Shown here one piece after another: positions 1-26,300 of a stretch of 64,000 bases of DNA (within the stretch, counting starts at the first letter, position 1; every line of letters begins with the position of its first letter). The notes under the pieces are model-generated. The model was not told the origin of the DNA and did not search any database. It saw nothing but the letters and a program-made list of their open reading frames with translations. Origin of the DNA: Perca fluviatilis. Lineage: Eukaryota; Chordata; Actinopteri; Perciformes; Percidae. Made by a program: the position numbers and the translations under genes. Location of the stretch: contig NC_053126.1 in NCBI RefSeq assembly GCF_010015445.1, positions 15,688,669 to 15,752,668 on the forward strand. The letters run 5' to 3'.

Positions 1-69
<69 letters not shown>
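1..69. repeat. (GT)n microsatellite at the window edge
   Basis: Uninterrupted GT dinucleotides from base 1; the array continues beyond the left edge, so its true length is unknown. Confidence 0.98.
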
Positions 70-12915
<12,846 letters not shown>

Positions 12916-12931
12916 ATTCCAACCATGAGAA

Positions 12932-12973
<42 letters not shown>

Positions 12974-15810
12974 ATTTAGAAAGTAAAAGGGGGTCGGAAG
13001 GAAGGAAGCTCTAGGGTGGACTGCTAACTTGCTTATTTGTAATGACGACAACAATGTAAAACCCCTCCAATGGAAAGGTAGGCAAAGTGAAGAAAGATCC
13101 AACAGAACCAGCAGTGTTGCCTTTTCTGATTGTTTCTCAACTGTTACCTATTCATTTTATTTATCCCTCTTGTGTTTGTGACAGGGGCTCGAGGAGATCA
13201 GGCATAGGTTGTGGCTGTCCAGCTATACTTGTATCTTTCTAATGGTGTAATGACATGTTTTTAGTCAGCAGGTTGAGGCATTGATTTTCTGTTAAGGTAC
13301 TGAATCTGCTAGGTTCCCTTTTTGAATGGGCCCTCTCTACAAGCTTCTCAAAGAGTGATTGTTGTATCTTGTCACCCTGGTTCCCCCTCCATCTCTCCAT
13401 CCTGAATCTGTCCAAGCAATACCAAGTCCAACAGATGTGCCTATCATAATGCCAACTGGTTGGAAAACTGTGTCGAAAGCATTGGTGCAGAGCTTTGGCT
13501 ATGGTGGCATCAACCCTTTGTGTCCGTTTGGTTTAAAGCTTGAAAACTCTCTGCACCTACCTTTGTCTGCTAAATGTGGCATGATTATTGGGTAGTTGAT
13601 GCACTCACTGTTTGCAGCTGAAGCAGTGGTGACCTCTTTGATCAGAGTCAAAATGATTTATCACAGTAAACTTCATCTAGGTCTTACTCCTTTTGGGGAC
13701 CTGTGAGAAATGGTAATCATGGGGTTTGCATTTAAGTCTGTCTTTCTCTTAGCTGAATTTATTAGAGCATTTTAAGAATCCTATTGGTGATCATGTTGTC
13801 CTTTTATGTCAATCTCTGTGCTTGTGTGTTATTTAGTGCTCAAGGGTGGGTTAAAAAGCTGTGGTTTCTCAGCAACTAACATTGTGGTCACACTCCTGAC
13901 TATTGTTTATTTAATTCATAGTACATTTATACATGTATATCGAGATAGAAGATATGGAGATATATATATATATATATATAACCTGAAATATCCATCTTTT
14001 TCAACATTGTCTCATAGCTGTGAAACTGAAATTAAGATTTCATAAATAAACAAATATAAATTCTGCCAAATTTGCAAATTGAGAACATTGCAAAGTTTTC
14101 TGTATGTAACTATGATGGTGGTGGATTTTAATACGCAAAAAAAGTAGCAAAACGTTTCAACAAAATGTGCATGTTATTTTTGTACAATATCACTTTTAAA
14201 GAAAGATGGCAGAGCATTATGCTTTATTTGTGCTGAGGTACATGAGATTGTGGATAACATGCTTAACTATTAAAATGGACTCTCGGCTTCTCTATTTTGA
14301 AGATGGAACAAGACTCAGTTCAATGTGTCCAAAAGTTCTTCTGGGCTTTGTTCATTATTCAGTTGTAGGGCAAAAGTTTGCTGATAATTGTCACTGATGC
14401 TTCTCCTTGATAATTTTTTTTTTTCTTCCCCATTTCTCTTGTGTATATACAGTACATGTAACACCTTCAGATAGATTTGCAGTCCAACAAAATTTTTGGG
14501 ACTGTTGAGATTGGAGTGTTTTCTTTCCATTTTCCAGCTTTCTATGTAACAAATTAAACTAAGGAAGCTATCCTAAAGCTGTCCCCTTTTGCAAAGTTTA
14601 TTTCTGTGGATGCAAGACAATCGCAGACCAAATCTTACTGCTGGTTTGTTGAAGGATGTTCACCCCCCCCCCCCTCATAGGCCCTAGGTGCTAGACTTTG
14701 TCCATCTCACTGAAAAGCTTCTGTGAATTGTTAGATGTGCATCAATTTGTCATAAAGTCTTGTAACATGACATTTTTGAGAATGTTTTTCAACTCTAAAG
14801 GATTTCTGTAGGCTTGAGTAATTATTTCCGCAGTCTCTTAATGTAATTGAGATCAAACAGGATACCTTTTTGAATGTCTTGAATTGTCTGATGGAGATGG
14901 TTCAATACTGTTTGGAAACGTGTGTATTTTTTAATAATACATGTTTCTCTGGTGAGCTTGGTTTTTCTTGCATGTGGTAAATCAACCCAACGTCAGGACA
15001 TCTCCTGGACCTGAAACTTGTTGAGAAATCATTGTTTCCACAGCCAACAGTCTTCTACGCTGTTTAACCTTTTGATTTGTATAAGCATCACATTGAACAA
15101 TGCAGTGGATCACCAACCAACTTGTCCAGTCTTTTGCAAATACTGAAGCACATGCCACGTCCTTTCAGATCTCCTATTTAATTGATTTGTGCTAATTATT
15201 TGAAAGACATTATGTAATCCTTTTGAAGAGAGAAAATGTAATATCTTTGGTATTTATGTTCTGACAAGTGACTAAATCAGAGTTGGTGGGTGGAAGGCAA
15301 GGCCATTTGATCCACTTCAGACACTGAGGCCATCACAATGCTTTAAAAAAATGTTTTTCTCCCATACAACACTTCTTGTCAGTTGTCTTTAATTATCTTC
15401 TATCAGCAAAACACTATCAACTGCTCTGTGCTAATTTTGAGTTTTTCTCCTGTTTGCCTTCTATTTTCATCAAGTTTCCACACACTTCATTCAAACATAA
15501 CACTTTTTACATCTGAGATGTTTTGCGTTCATATTTTCTAGTTGTATTTTCAAAAAAAGAAGCAAAAAAAAAAAGCAAAAACAGATCATTAATCCTTTCC
15601 TCATGACCTGGGTACAGTGATTGTGTAGTCTATTGTACCTTTTGGGAAACAATACTGTATATCCTTGCCTTTGACAGTCTTAACTATCTTACCCTCTGGA
15701 GAACTTGACAGATACCCTTAGAACACAATGAGTATGTTAAAAAATATACATAAAGTAATATTTTGCAAAATGTATCATTCCAATAAACTTTTACTTGTTA
15801 AGACTACTAT
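12916..15810 (+). other. prkaca 3' untranslated region
   Basis: About 2.9 kb from the stop to an AATAAA at 15782-15787. Includes a (GA)n tract at 12932-12968, a short TA run at 13961-13980 and a C9-10 run near 14665. No coding exon. The extent is inferred from the polyadenylation signal only. Confidence 0.55.
12932..12968. repeat. (GA)n microsatellite in the prkaca 3'UTR
   Basis: Pure AG dinucleotides starting 17 bp after the prkaca stop codon. Confidence 0.95.
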
Positions 15811-17326
15811 GTCTGGGTTATGTGTCAGCTCTCTTCATCATGCACAATGTCACACTGAATTAGGCTATCACATTTAAAAAAAAAACATTTACATGCAAAT
15901 CTCTAGGAAGGTATTCACAGCTTCATCCTGCTCGTGGCTGGATCAGAGGAGCATACTTGTTGGTAGGTGAGGGGACAAATTCTGTATAACGGTCCTGTCA
16001 GTTATTGTGAATGTTTTAAGAGGCTGGCAGGTGTGATTGAATAATGCAGTGTTGTGTTCATCCTGTCACAGTAACGGGATCAGTTACCTGCCAGCTTTCA
16101 GCAACCCTCTCTAAATGTATTCCCACCCTCAGTGCACTCTGTTGTAGTATTATCTATTGCATCAGTTATATGTGAAGGGCCCAGAGAGCCTTCCAACTGA
16201 TTGGAAAGCAATTAAGATGCCGCAAATGACCTCATAATTTGCCAATTCGTCAAAGAATGGAAAGTTATGAAAGTAATTGATATTTGGACAATAATGACAC
16301 ATTTAATGGGCTACAAATGAGTAAGTCAATCCATAATAAATGTAATGAAATGTAGATCTACATAATTAAAATACAATTAGGACAAATACTTTAAAAAAAA
16401 AAGTTGTTTTTACCCTACACAAATTACAGGTATGTTTACAAACACAATTGAAAGGTGCAGATTTATAATTTTGTGAATTTCTTATCCAATCATTATTGAT
16501 ATTTGTTCATTTAACATGTACAATAGGCAGTCAACTGTCCCAGAGTTAGATAGATTGCTGAATTCAGTAATTTAAGTAGATACCTACAGTATTTACAAAT
16601 ATTAAGGTAATAAAACCATTAACAGCATCATGTTCATACAGAATAGCTGTAGTAATAGTGTCCATGTAGCCTGGGAGACAGACTGTTCCAATGTAGGGTT
16701 TTGGATTACCTTTTAACTATGGGGAAGGGGTGATTGTGTTTTCAATTACAATTTAGAAAAAGTTTAAATCAATCACTTTTTATTGGATTCAATAAAGCAG
16801 TATTTTGCATACTGATTTGTTAACGTGTTGGATTTTATTATCACATCTTTTTTTTGTCTACTTAATTCTGCCATAGTTTGATCTCAAAATAGGGCAAAAC
16901 ATGAAACCCCAAAACTTCCTAGCTACGCCTCTGGTGTTTTCAATTGATCTTGTGAAGTTAAGTGAAACATGGACCACATGTAGCTTCAGTTACTACATCA
17001 GAGGCTGCATCACACTTGACAACTCTTGAAATAAATGGCCACCGTTTGCATCCATTATGGCGCACATGGGCCCGAGTGCGTGCGCTCGTCCCTGTCCAGG
17101 TCTGCAAATTCCACCTTAAAACTCCTCTCGAGTGAAACTTTTCGCTGCAACTCCGTCGGTCCACCTTAAGCGCACACGCAAACGCAGGAGGCGTACAGTG
17201 AGGTTTCCGCTTCTCAGTTGGGCTCGGACCGCGGCTCGCGAAAAACACCGTGTGTAACGTACAAGGTTGACGCACTAAGGTAGAAAAAAAGGCAAGAAAA
17301 AAAAGCGAATCAACCGAGCAAAAAAG
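15811..17326. other. prkaca-samd1 intergenic region and samd1 promoter
   Basis: AT-rich to about 17000, then CpG-rich (ACCGCGGCTCGCGAAAAAC near 17230) up to the samd1 ATG, consistent with a CpG-island promoter. No TATA box or other gene seen. A minus-strand open frame across the island is a composition artefact. Confidence 0.5.
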
Positions 17327-20300
17327 ATGTCCGAATCTAAGTACCGCGAGTGGATCCTGGACACTATCGACTCGCTCCGGTCGCGAAAAGCCCGGCCGGA
17401 CTTGGAGAGAATTTGCCGAATGGTCCGGAGACGACACGGGTCCGAGCCCGACCGAACCTGCGCAGAACTGGAGAAACTGATTCAAGAACAAACCGTGCTG
17501 AAAGTTAACTACAAGGGCTCTATTTCATACCGAAACGCCGCCAAGGTTCAGCGGAGAAGCAGAAAAAAAGACGATGTAACGTTAACGACGGCTGCGAGAA
17601 GGAGCGCGGTGGAAGAAGCTAGTCATTCTGACTTGAGCAACGGGGACAGCGCTTTCGGTCCTGTTGACCAGGACGAGGAGGATTTGGAGGTATGTTGAGG
17701 TTAATGCGAGGAGGCATGTTTAACGAGCTCCCATCTCATTGTCGTATCACATCTTACCCAATTAACAGGTGGAGGTAAAAGCTAGGCACGGATAATGTGT
17801 GGTTTGCAAAAAAAACACGTATTTGTTGTCTCTACACGGGGAGTGGTGAGGGGAGTGATTTGCAAGTGCACCCAACACTGCCGCAGACGGGGAGCGGCAG
17901 TTGGACCTCACTCGAGCGCTGCCGAGGTGGAGACGAAAAAAAAAAAAAAATCAGAAGGTGCGTGTAGCTAGTGAGACTGTGAGAGTGTGGCATATTTTAC
18001 ACAACGCCGGTTGAAAAGCACTTTTAACGGGTTATTCAAACGCACAAATGGAAGACATGAAAAGTTGCACCGTCCTGCCCGTCCTCAACAACCCGAGCCA
18101 CCATTATCGGCAGCAGAAAGCGCTTTTCGAGCCCCAAACTCAGCGTTGAGCGAAGGGGAGGAGGACTCTGCCAAGCTAGCAAGAGATAAGCAGACGTTTC
18201 CCGGAACTTGAACAAATGCCCTTTCACAATAATAGCAACAAATTACTCGCTTGCTAGTTAGGGTTTTATTTTGAAAGCACGGGCTGGAAATATATGTTTT
18301 CATTCTCTTTGGCTTGTATGTGGGAGTGGGTGAAGGAAAAAAAGTCTCAAACACCGCGGATGTAGGAGCCTGATGGGGGACGTGACACATTGTTGGGTTG
18401 TTGACGAGGACAGCCATCCCAGGCAAAACACCAAATATCACCAGAGCCCAGTCCTGATACGTATTATGTCTGCCCATGACGACGTCACCCCTTTCGTCTG
18501 GACTTTAAGATATGCCCATCATCACTATGTGTTGTCCCGTAAAACAGCTACCAAATCCATTACTATCGGTGCCAAAATACTCAAAATAGGGTTATATTCA
18601 GTTAGTTTATGCAAACTGCGTCTGTTTTTCGAGTGATGAACGATTGTCGACGCAGTGCATAAAGTCGAACCCCTAGATCCATTGTCGGACACGCAGCCAA
18701 TCCCAGTCACGTCTGTGTTGGCTGTTGATATGGCCTTTCACGTCCCGTACAGCAGTGGCATCACTTCTCCGTGTCTGGCAACTATTTGTTGAGAGTATTT
18801 TAAGATGAGACACATCACTGCAGAGTAATGAAATATGAAGGAGCCGGTATGTGAGACCTGAACTAACGTGAACCGGCTGCAAACTGTTCCTCCGGCGCTA
18901 GCTGGCGCGGATGCCCTATCCGATTTGGGTTAAGCTGAGATCAAATTTACTCTGTTCTCTGAAAGACGTGTGTGTTGCTACAAAAACGAATACGTGTTGT
19001 TACTTTGAACAGGCTGCGTCGCAGGGCTGTTATCCAGGTTTCGCTTGAATACGCGGGTCAGATGAACACAGTAGACCGTGTCCGACAGCGGACTCATTTG
19101 CGTTACTCTTTTTTTTTTCTTTCGGTACTGTAAATCTTGACCCGCGGTGCAAAGTCAAAGTAGACTGGTAAACGAGGCGACTGATGCTCGCTGTGATCGA
19201 AGTGCTGCGTTGATCTGCCCGTCGAGTTAAAGCTCGTTTTTTATTTTATTTTAATCTCTGGTCTGCTTTGCCGTGGCTCGGCCCCGGGAAGCGCTCCGTA
19301 ATGATCACAGACACAATGGCGAGGTCTTTGCCGCGGCTCCCAACTCCATGCGCACTTTGGGGGAAATTTGAGGAAAGCCTGAAACGCCTCCCATCGGCCC
19401 TTCTGTACTCCCGTGTGTTAGTGTTATCAATCAAGAAGGCCTCTAAAGATCGGGACGCACCGAGCACATCGGCTGTTTCACGTGAGCCGAGATGAAAATC
19501 GTGCTGGATTGATCCTCGCGGGCATGGTGTTTTTGTGACCGTGCCTCGGCGAAAGTTATGTGAAATGCAGCGCGATGGGTGAATGCCATACAAGCGGCTC
19601 TTTTTTCAGGAGCGGGGCGGGCTTTTTTAGTGCGCTCTTGTGCTCGACTACTGGGTCTTGGACACGCAGTCGCACAAAAGGTAATTTTTTACTCAGGGCG
19701 CCGTCGACAAAAGAAAAAAAAAAAAAAAAAACAGCGAAAGGAATGAGTGCGTTATGTTAAAACTAATTACAAGTATGCAATCACATAAGATTACATTCAA
19801 GTATTTAATTGCGTGGAAACACGTTTGTGGTTGAAGGGCTTACTGTCTGCGGAGTGAACACTGCGGAAAGGGACGAAAGCATTCATAGGCAATAATTTAC
19901 CACCACAGCGGTCACATTGCGACATCTGTATGAGCGTGTTTTCATGTGACACGCTCAGCCTACATAACAACAATCCCTTGTAGCATTGCAGGCTTACCAG
20001 CTTTTTAAGTTGTTGTTAAATAATTAACTTAATTGTTGATAGTGGCTTTTCTTCTACTGAGTTAAATGTTTCTAATCCCCTCAGTCTGATTGTCCCCATT
20101 TGTTCAATTCTGCACCCACCCTAGATTGTATAAATATTATATAATGCAGTGGGATCACAGTTATAAAATACAATGACATGGAAATTATATGTTGCACCTA
20201 TGCTTCTGTTTTGTAGGCTGACACATCTCTGGCAATGGACACAGACAGTAATGCAGATGAGGAGGGGGCTGATGAGAGCCGGGATGGGCAGGACAGATCC

Positions 20301-23300
20301 TCTCCTGGCCACACATATAAAGATGCCGCTGTGCACTGTGCCTCTGTGCGAGCCGCCTCTGCCCCCTGCTCCCCCTCTGGCACTCGCCCTGGCCCCGGCC
20401 CTGCCTCCGGTCTGGACTGTGCCTCTTTCCAGAAGGCTGGTGAGAGGCCCAGCTCCTTGCCCCCTTCCAGCCCCAGGGCCCTCACACACAATGACTGGGC
20501 CTATCATTCTACTGTCTGCCCAGCAGAGCGCCAGCACCCAGGAATGCAAAGAGACAAAGGTATTCACACTGCTCGACACAGTTTAATATGCACACCCGAC
20601 ATTATGGCGCACTCAAATATTGTTTCATGTGCAAGATTTATGCTTAGTTATGCATTGGACATTAAATAGGTATGGGAGCTGGATGGGTGACATGGTTGTT
20701 GACAGTATCAATGCCTCAGTTAATGTAAGCTAGATTGCAGGAGAAAATAATACATTTTCATGGCTTAGCAATGTCTTCCTGCATTAAGAATTGCAGTCAT
20801 CCATCAGCTTGTTTGTACCAGTTATTCAGGTTTAATGAAGAGAAATTTTGAGCTGCGTTAGTTTTTGATTAGCACTGGAATTTGCCAAGAATAAAGTCAG
20901 GCGGGATTGTATGGATTATATCAGCATGTAATGTAAATGGTTCACTCTCTGTTAGCAGCAGCAGCAGCCATGAAGCCAGCAATCCACTCTGCAACTACCA
21001 GCCCCTGCGCTTTAAAGAACAACATGAAGAAGGAAGATGAAGGCAAGGCGGTGGATAGTGGCCTTTCGTCTGACCAGTTAGTACCGGACTATGCAGCAGG
21101 GCTGGTAATTGTAACCCTTTTGTGACAAAGAACAACACCTGAAGGTCTCCTGCTTCTTTGATCTCTCTGTTTCACACCTGACATTTTCATGTTTAATTTC
21201 TATTGTTTGGCCAACAGGATGAGACCAGGAATGTATCTGATGGAAGACCACAGGCACTTTCTTTGCCATCTGACAACTGTGAGTAACATAGTGTCACATT
21301 TGTATGTTTTTGTAGCGGCTGTGTAATCTGCATCTGTTTTGCAGAAAACAAATTGATCACTCGTCCACTCTCTCATTTTGGGAAATGGTTTCTAACAAAA
21401 CACACCTGTTAAAGGAATTAGGTAATGACATCTTACAGTATTTTTCTGGCTGTTTGGCCATTTGACCTTTTTAAAGATAATTTGTTTGGGCTTTCTGCCT
21501 TTATTTGATAGGACAGCTAGGTGAGAAAGGGGAGAGAGAGGGGAAGACATGCAGGAAATCGTCACAGGTCACATTGACCTTTTTGACTAGTGCTTGCCTT
21601 AAGGCTTGCTCAAGATTTTTTGAATGCTTCACAAACTTGTCCCGCTACCTTCCAATCCAGGTGGTGCTCACTTTGACTGTTAAAGGTTTTTGCTCAGAAC
21701 CTGCTGCCCTTCTGCAATTCTGCACTATTAACAACTTGGCTTGTCGAGGTGGAAATCTGTTAACAGTTCTGATATTGATGCATGATAATTTTCAGTCAAG
21801 AAAAATCACCACATGACTATGTAAAAAGCATACAGCGGCAGAAGATTTCTAAAAGCTGTCTAAATATGGCTTTAAAGGGGTTATAGAATGATTATATAGG
21901 GTATTTTACACTATTCCTTAAGGTCTCCTAATGGGGTATGTAACATTGGTTGGGCTGAAAATTGCCCGAATGCTATTTTATTATGCCCTTAAAGTGATGG
22001 TTAGGAGTAATTCACCCTAGGGTCCTTTGCACCATGACCTCGAGCCAAACACCCCCCAGAAGCTTTTTTCACCTGGGTCTAACATTGAAGTAGATTGGAA
22101 AGTTTAGTGTACACCAGAAGTTTATGTAAATAACACTTGCCTGCTGGCTTCTGCTCTCTGCTGTTGTTGTTGCTGCTGTAAGACGAGTGCTTAGGGCCGT
22201 CTACAAACAACACCGAAAAGAGATGCAACAAAAATATTTATTAATTAAATTTTTTTTTTTAAGTAAGTGCTGTAGTATAACTAGCAGGAGACAAGTAATA
22301 ATTGAGGTAAGTTTGGAGACATTACCTTATTTAATCATTGAATTAATAAATATTTTTGTTGTAACTCTTTTCGGTGTAGTAATTTGTAGACGGCCCTAAG
22401 CACTCGTCTAACTGCAGGTAGCAGCAGCAGCAACAGAGAGCTGAAGAGAGCAGGCAAGTGTTCATAAACTTCTGGTGTACTTACAAACTTTCCAATCCAT
22501 CGTTTTATGAGAGCATAACCTATTTGTACTACTTGTAGACGTTTGGTATCATTTCGGGCATTATTAGTGGGGTAACTTACAAGATACAAACGTGGGTCCA
22601 TTAGCCCCTGCGCTAAGCTATTCAGCTGATAACGCTACTCTAACTAACTCTCCCAATGTTAGACCCAGGTGAAAAAAGCTTCTGGGAGGGTGTTTGGCTC
22701 GAGGTCATGGTGCAAAGGACCCTAGGGTGAATTACTCCGAACCATCACTTTAACTACCCTGTGAATATGGCTCTATTTGGAACAAGAGCTTTGCTTCCAA
22801 ATATGGTATGCTCATGAATATTTAGAATGGGCTGCGCGCTGATTTGAGCGAACTACATAGAAACACATGGGAGACTCGACAGCAGGTCTCATATTTCAGA
22901 CACTGCAAAGTTATACATTGTTTGTCGGGCTATTTCGTTATTAAATTCACGTTTGAGACTTTTTTAAGCGAGAAATCAACTATATAATGCTCAAATATGG
23001 GCTGTTTTACGAAAATTGATGGTTAATTGCAGATTTGGTAAGACTGTGTGTCGGTGTTCAGCGTCCGGTGCTGCCTGTGTTTCTGCCTCGCGGCCGGTGC
23101 TGCCTGTGTTGCTGCCTCGCCGCCCGGCCTGCCTTCCTTCACAGACCCCGGCCTGCTGTGAGATAGAGAGAGCTCCGTCACGGCTGGAAGCCCACAGCAC
23201 TCCATACCCGCGCAAAGTCACCGTTTTTTTGGGCTAATGGACTACCGAACGCCGCTGCCCTGACAGAGCTCCAGGGCCTGCAACTCCCCTCTTACTGCTA

Positions 23301-26300
23301 GCTAAATTGCCCATGTGTGAGAGTGAGAGCGCGGTCAGCGAGCTTGTTACACCAGCAATCTCTTACCACAGTTCCAGTTACTCTTGGCTGGCTGCCGGCA
23401 TAACTAGAGTAGCTATATTTACAGTTTGAATTTCGTCACGCCACTTATACAACATCTACCTAAATGTCTTATAAAGCTAACAACGGTGTCCGAATTTCAA
23501 GTTAATGAATATTTGTGAAGATTAGGGGTTTCGTTAGCTGCGACTGTCCCTTCAATCCTAGCTATGTGTAGCTACAAATCATGTATAGTTAGCTTCATTT
23601 TCGGCGTAATTCGAGTATATTTACAGTTTGAATTTTGTCACCCCACTTTTACAACATCTACCTAAACGTCTTATAAAGCTAACAACGGTGTCCGATTTCA
23701 AGTTAATGAATATTTGTGAAGATTAGGGGTTTCGTTTGCTGTGACTCTCCCTTCAATCCTAGCTATGTGCTAGCTACAAATCATGGATAGTTAGCTTCAT
23801 TTTCAGCTTAATTCAAGTATATTTACAGTTTGAATTTTGTCACGCCACTTTTACAACATCTACCTAAACGTCTTAGAAAGCTAACAACGGTGTCCGATAT
23901 CAAGTTAATGAATATTTGTGAAGATTAGAGATTTCGTTAGCTGCGACTGTCCCTTCAATCCTAGCTATGTGTAGCTACAAATCACGAATAGTTAGCTTCA
24001 TTTCAAGTTAATAATTATTTACAGTTTGAATTTCGTCACGCCACTTATACAACATCTACCTAAACGTCTTAGAAAGCTAACAACGGTGTCCGATATCAAG
24101 TTAATGAATATTTGTGAAGATTAGAGATTTCGTTAGCTGCGACTGTCCCTTCAATCCTAGCTATGTGTAGCTACAAATCACGAATAGTTAGCTTCATTTC
24201 AAGTTAATGAATTTTTGTGAATTTCAGAGGAATTCTAAGAGGAGGCTAGCTAGCTCTCATTGATAGAGCTCCATCCAGCTGCAGGCTCTATCAATGAGAC
24301 TCGCGGACAAGCGTTTATTTCCCCAATCGTTTGTTTAAATAACTCTATTTAGCAGGAAGAGAGGAGTTGCAGGCCCTGGAGCTCTGTCAGAGCAGCGGCG
24401 TTTGGTAGTCCATTAGCCCAAAAAACGGTGACTTTGCGCGGGTATGGAGTGCTGTGGGCTGCCAGCCGTAATGGAGCTAAATCAAGCTCACAGCAGGCCG
24501 GGGTCTGTGAAGGAAAGCAGGCCAGGCGGCGAGGCAGCAACCCAGGCAGCACCGGCCGCTGAACTCTGACACACAGTCGGACAAAATTTGCAATTGGCCA
24601 TCCATTTTCGTAAAACGGCCCATATTTGAGCTTTACGTAGTTGATTTCTAGCATAAAAAGGTTTCAGAAGTGAATTTTGTAATGGAATAGCAGAGATCTG
24701 CGTGACCTAGATTCAGAAGACTAGGTCTCAGGTCAGTTGTGTAGCCTATGTAAATGTTGGGGCGTGACCGTTCTCTTAATACACCCATGGGCTGACAAAA
24801 GTACCGGTCTTGGAAGGTTGAGGTCAACTTCCAGCTTTGTTGAGATTCGCCCGTTTTCAGCGGCAGTTTCAAAATATGAGATTTTCATAGCAACAGGGTT
24901 TCAATGGGATTTTGAGCTTCTATGTATGTCTTATTTACCCACCGAACTGTCGTTATTCAACTATGACAGGGTAAAATCGGTTTTGCATTCTATCACCCCT
25001 TTAAATAGCTGTTTGGTAGATAACGTGTGCTTACAGATGGCTCTTAATAATTCAGAATAGATTCATATTTTATGGTATATATGTGTTCGTCAATAAGCAA
25101 GGAAACATGCAAAATATTTTCGTATGGAAAAGATACTAGGGCAAAGTTCCCATCCGCCACCTCAGAAACACACTGTTTGATTCCCGGTAGAGGCTCCTTC
25201 ATCTTGCTTGTGTATACCAACAAGTACAATTTGTCGTGTTTGCAGTGGTATGCCCAGAGTTTGTTATTTTTTGAATATCTGAATTGGGACTTTCTGGCTT
25301 TGAATGCAAGAGAAGTGGTTATATATTTTCCCTCCTTAGACATTAACTAACATGGCATAACAGAAATAAACACTAAAATGTTTTTTTTACCACTGCATAA
25401 GTACCAAACCACAGTATACAGTACTTGGATATGATTTGGCTAGAAGGAGAAGTACTCACCTAAAAATGAGGGCATCGTCCCTGTCATGCATCACATGCAT
25501 GAAGACAGTCCTGCCAGCATCTTGTGACAGTGGGCTGGTACTGTATAGTAACAGTGCTTTATTAACACTTTTTCATTGTACACACACCATACTGAACAGT
25601 GCACAAACTCTAATGGAAACACTGTGCCGTGACAGTAGAGGCTTCAGTGTTGCATACTAGTACCATGGAAAAAGTATCACTTCCTTTTCATCAAAACTCT
25701 GCTGCTGTTGGGTCAACAGTTCACACCACTGAAAAATTTAAACCTACAATTTTCAAACAAAGACAAATTATCATTTTTAACTACATGTTATTGAATTTTA
25801 TTTTACACATTGTTTGCAGAATTGAAAAAAGGTTAGAACTATGGTTATTATATGAACCCTTCTCTTTGCTCCCACAGTGAATCATATGAATTGAGCTCCG
25901 CTTTTATTGGCCATTTCCCATGGCTGTGCATTGCATATTGCACGTCGACATAGCAAGAAATAAGAGGCCTGATGGCTTTTGATGTAAAATTAACATGCAC
26001 AGATTATTTTGACTCAAAGAAGATGTTATTAATGTTGGTTGGCAAATCAACTCTGCATTGTGTTGTAGTGATCATTAAAGAAACATGCAGTCAAGGCTTC
26101 TCCCAGAGCATGTCATGATATCCATTACATCTGCGTTTTATTGTGGTAATATTTTGGAATAATACTGCTTTCATTTTGTTCACAGGTACATTAAAGAACA
26201 AGATAGATATACCCTCCATCACAGCAGCCGAAGACAGTCTTCTGAATGGTGGTAAAGGGGATGAAGTGTGAGTATCCTGTTAGTAAGCAAGTCATTGCAT

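Larger units (their letters stand above)
21876..25000. mobile_element. TTAA-flanked composite fold-back element, 3.1 kb (piggyBac-type target site)
   Basis: Begins AGGGGTTATAGAATG and ends CATTCTATCACCCCT, a 15-bp inverted repeat with one mismatch, between TTAA at 21872-21875 and TTAA at 25001-25004. Inside are long inverted arms (about 22970-23300 against 24350-24660, both containing CGGTGCTGCCTG in opposite orientation), a central tandem array (23405-24215), a 14-bp-stem hairpin at 24256-24298, and a second TTAA-flanked element at 21993-22749. No transposase frame. It fills most of samd1 intron 4. The piggyBac assignment rests on TTAA and the AGGG end only. Confidence 0.8.

Noticed and set aside
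16958..17491. 177-residue minus-strand open frame over samd1 exon 1
   Set aside because: Antisense to a well-supported exon in CpG-rich DNA; no family resemblance and no splice context.
20121..20586. Long open frames on both strands over samd1 exon 2
   Set aside because: Shadows caused by GC-rich Pro/Ala/Ser-coding sequence; only the frame 20217-20559 has correct splice sites and phase.
23405..24215. CRISPR-like periodic repeats
   Set aside because: Units of about 200 bp with no short repeat/unique-spacer alternation, in a eukaryotic intron.
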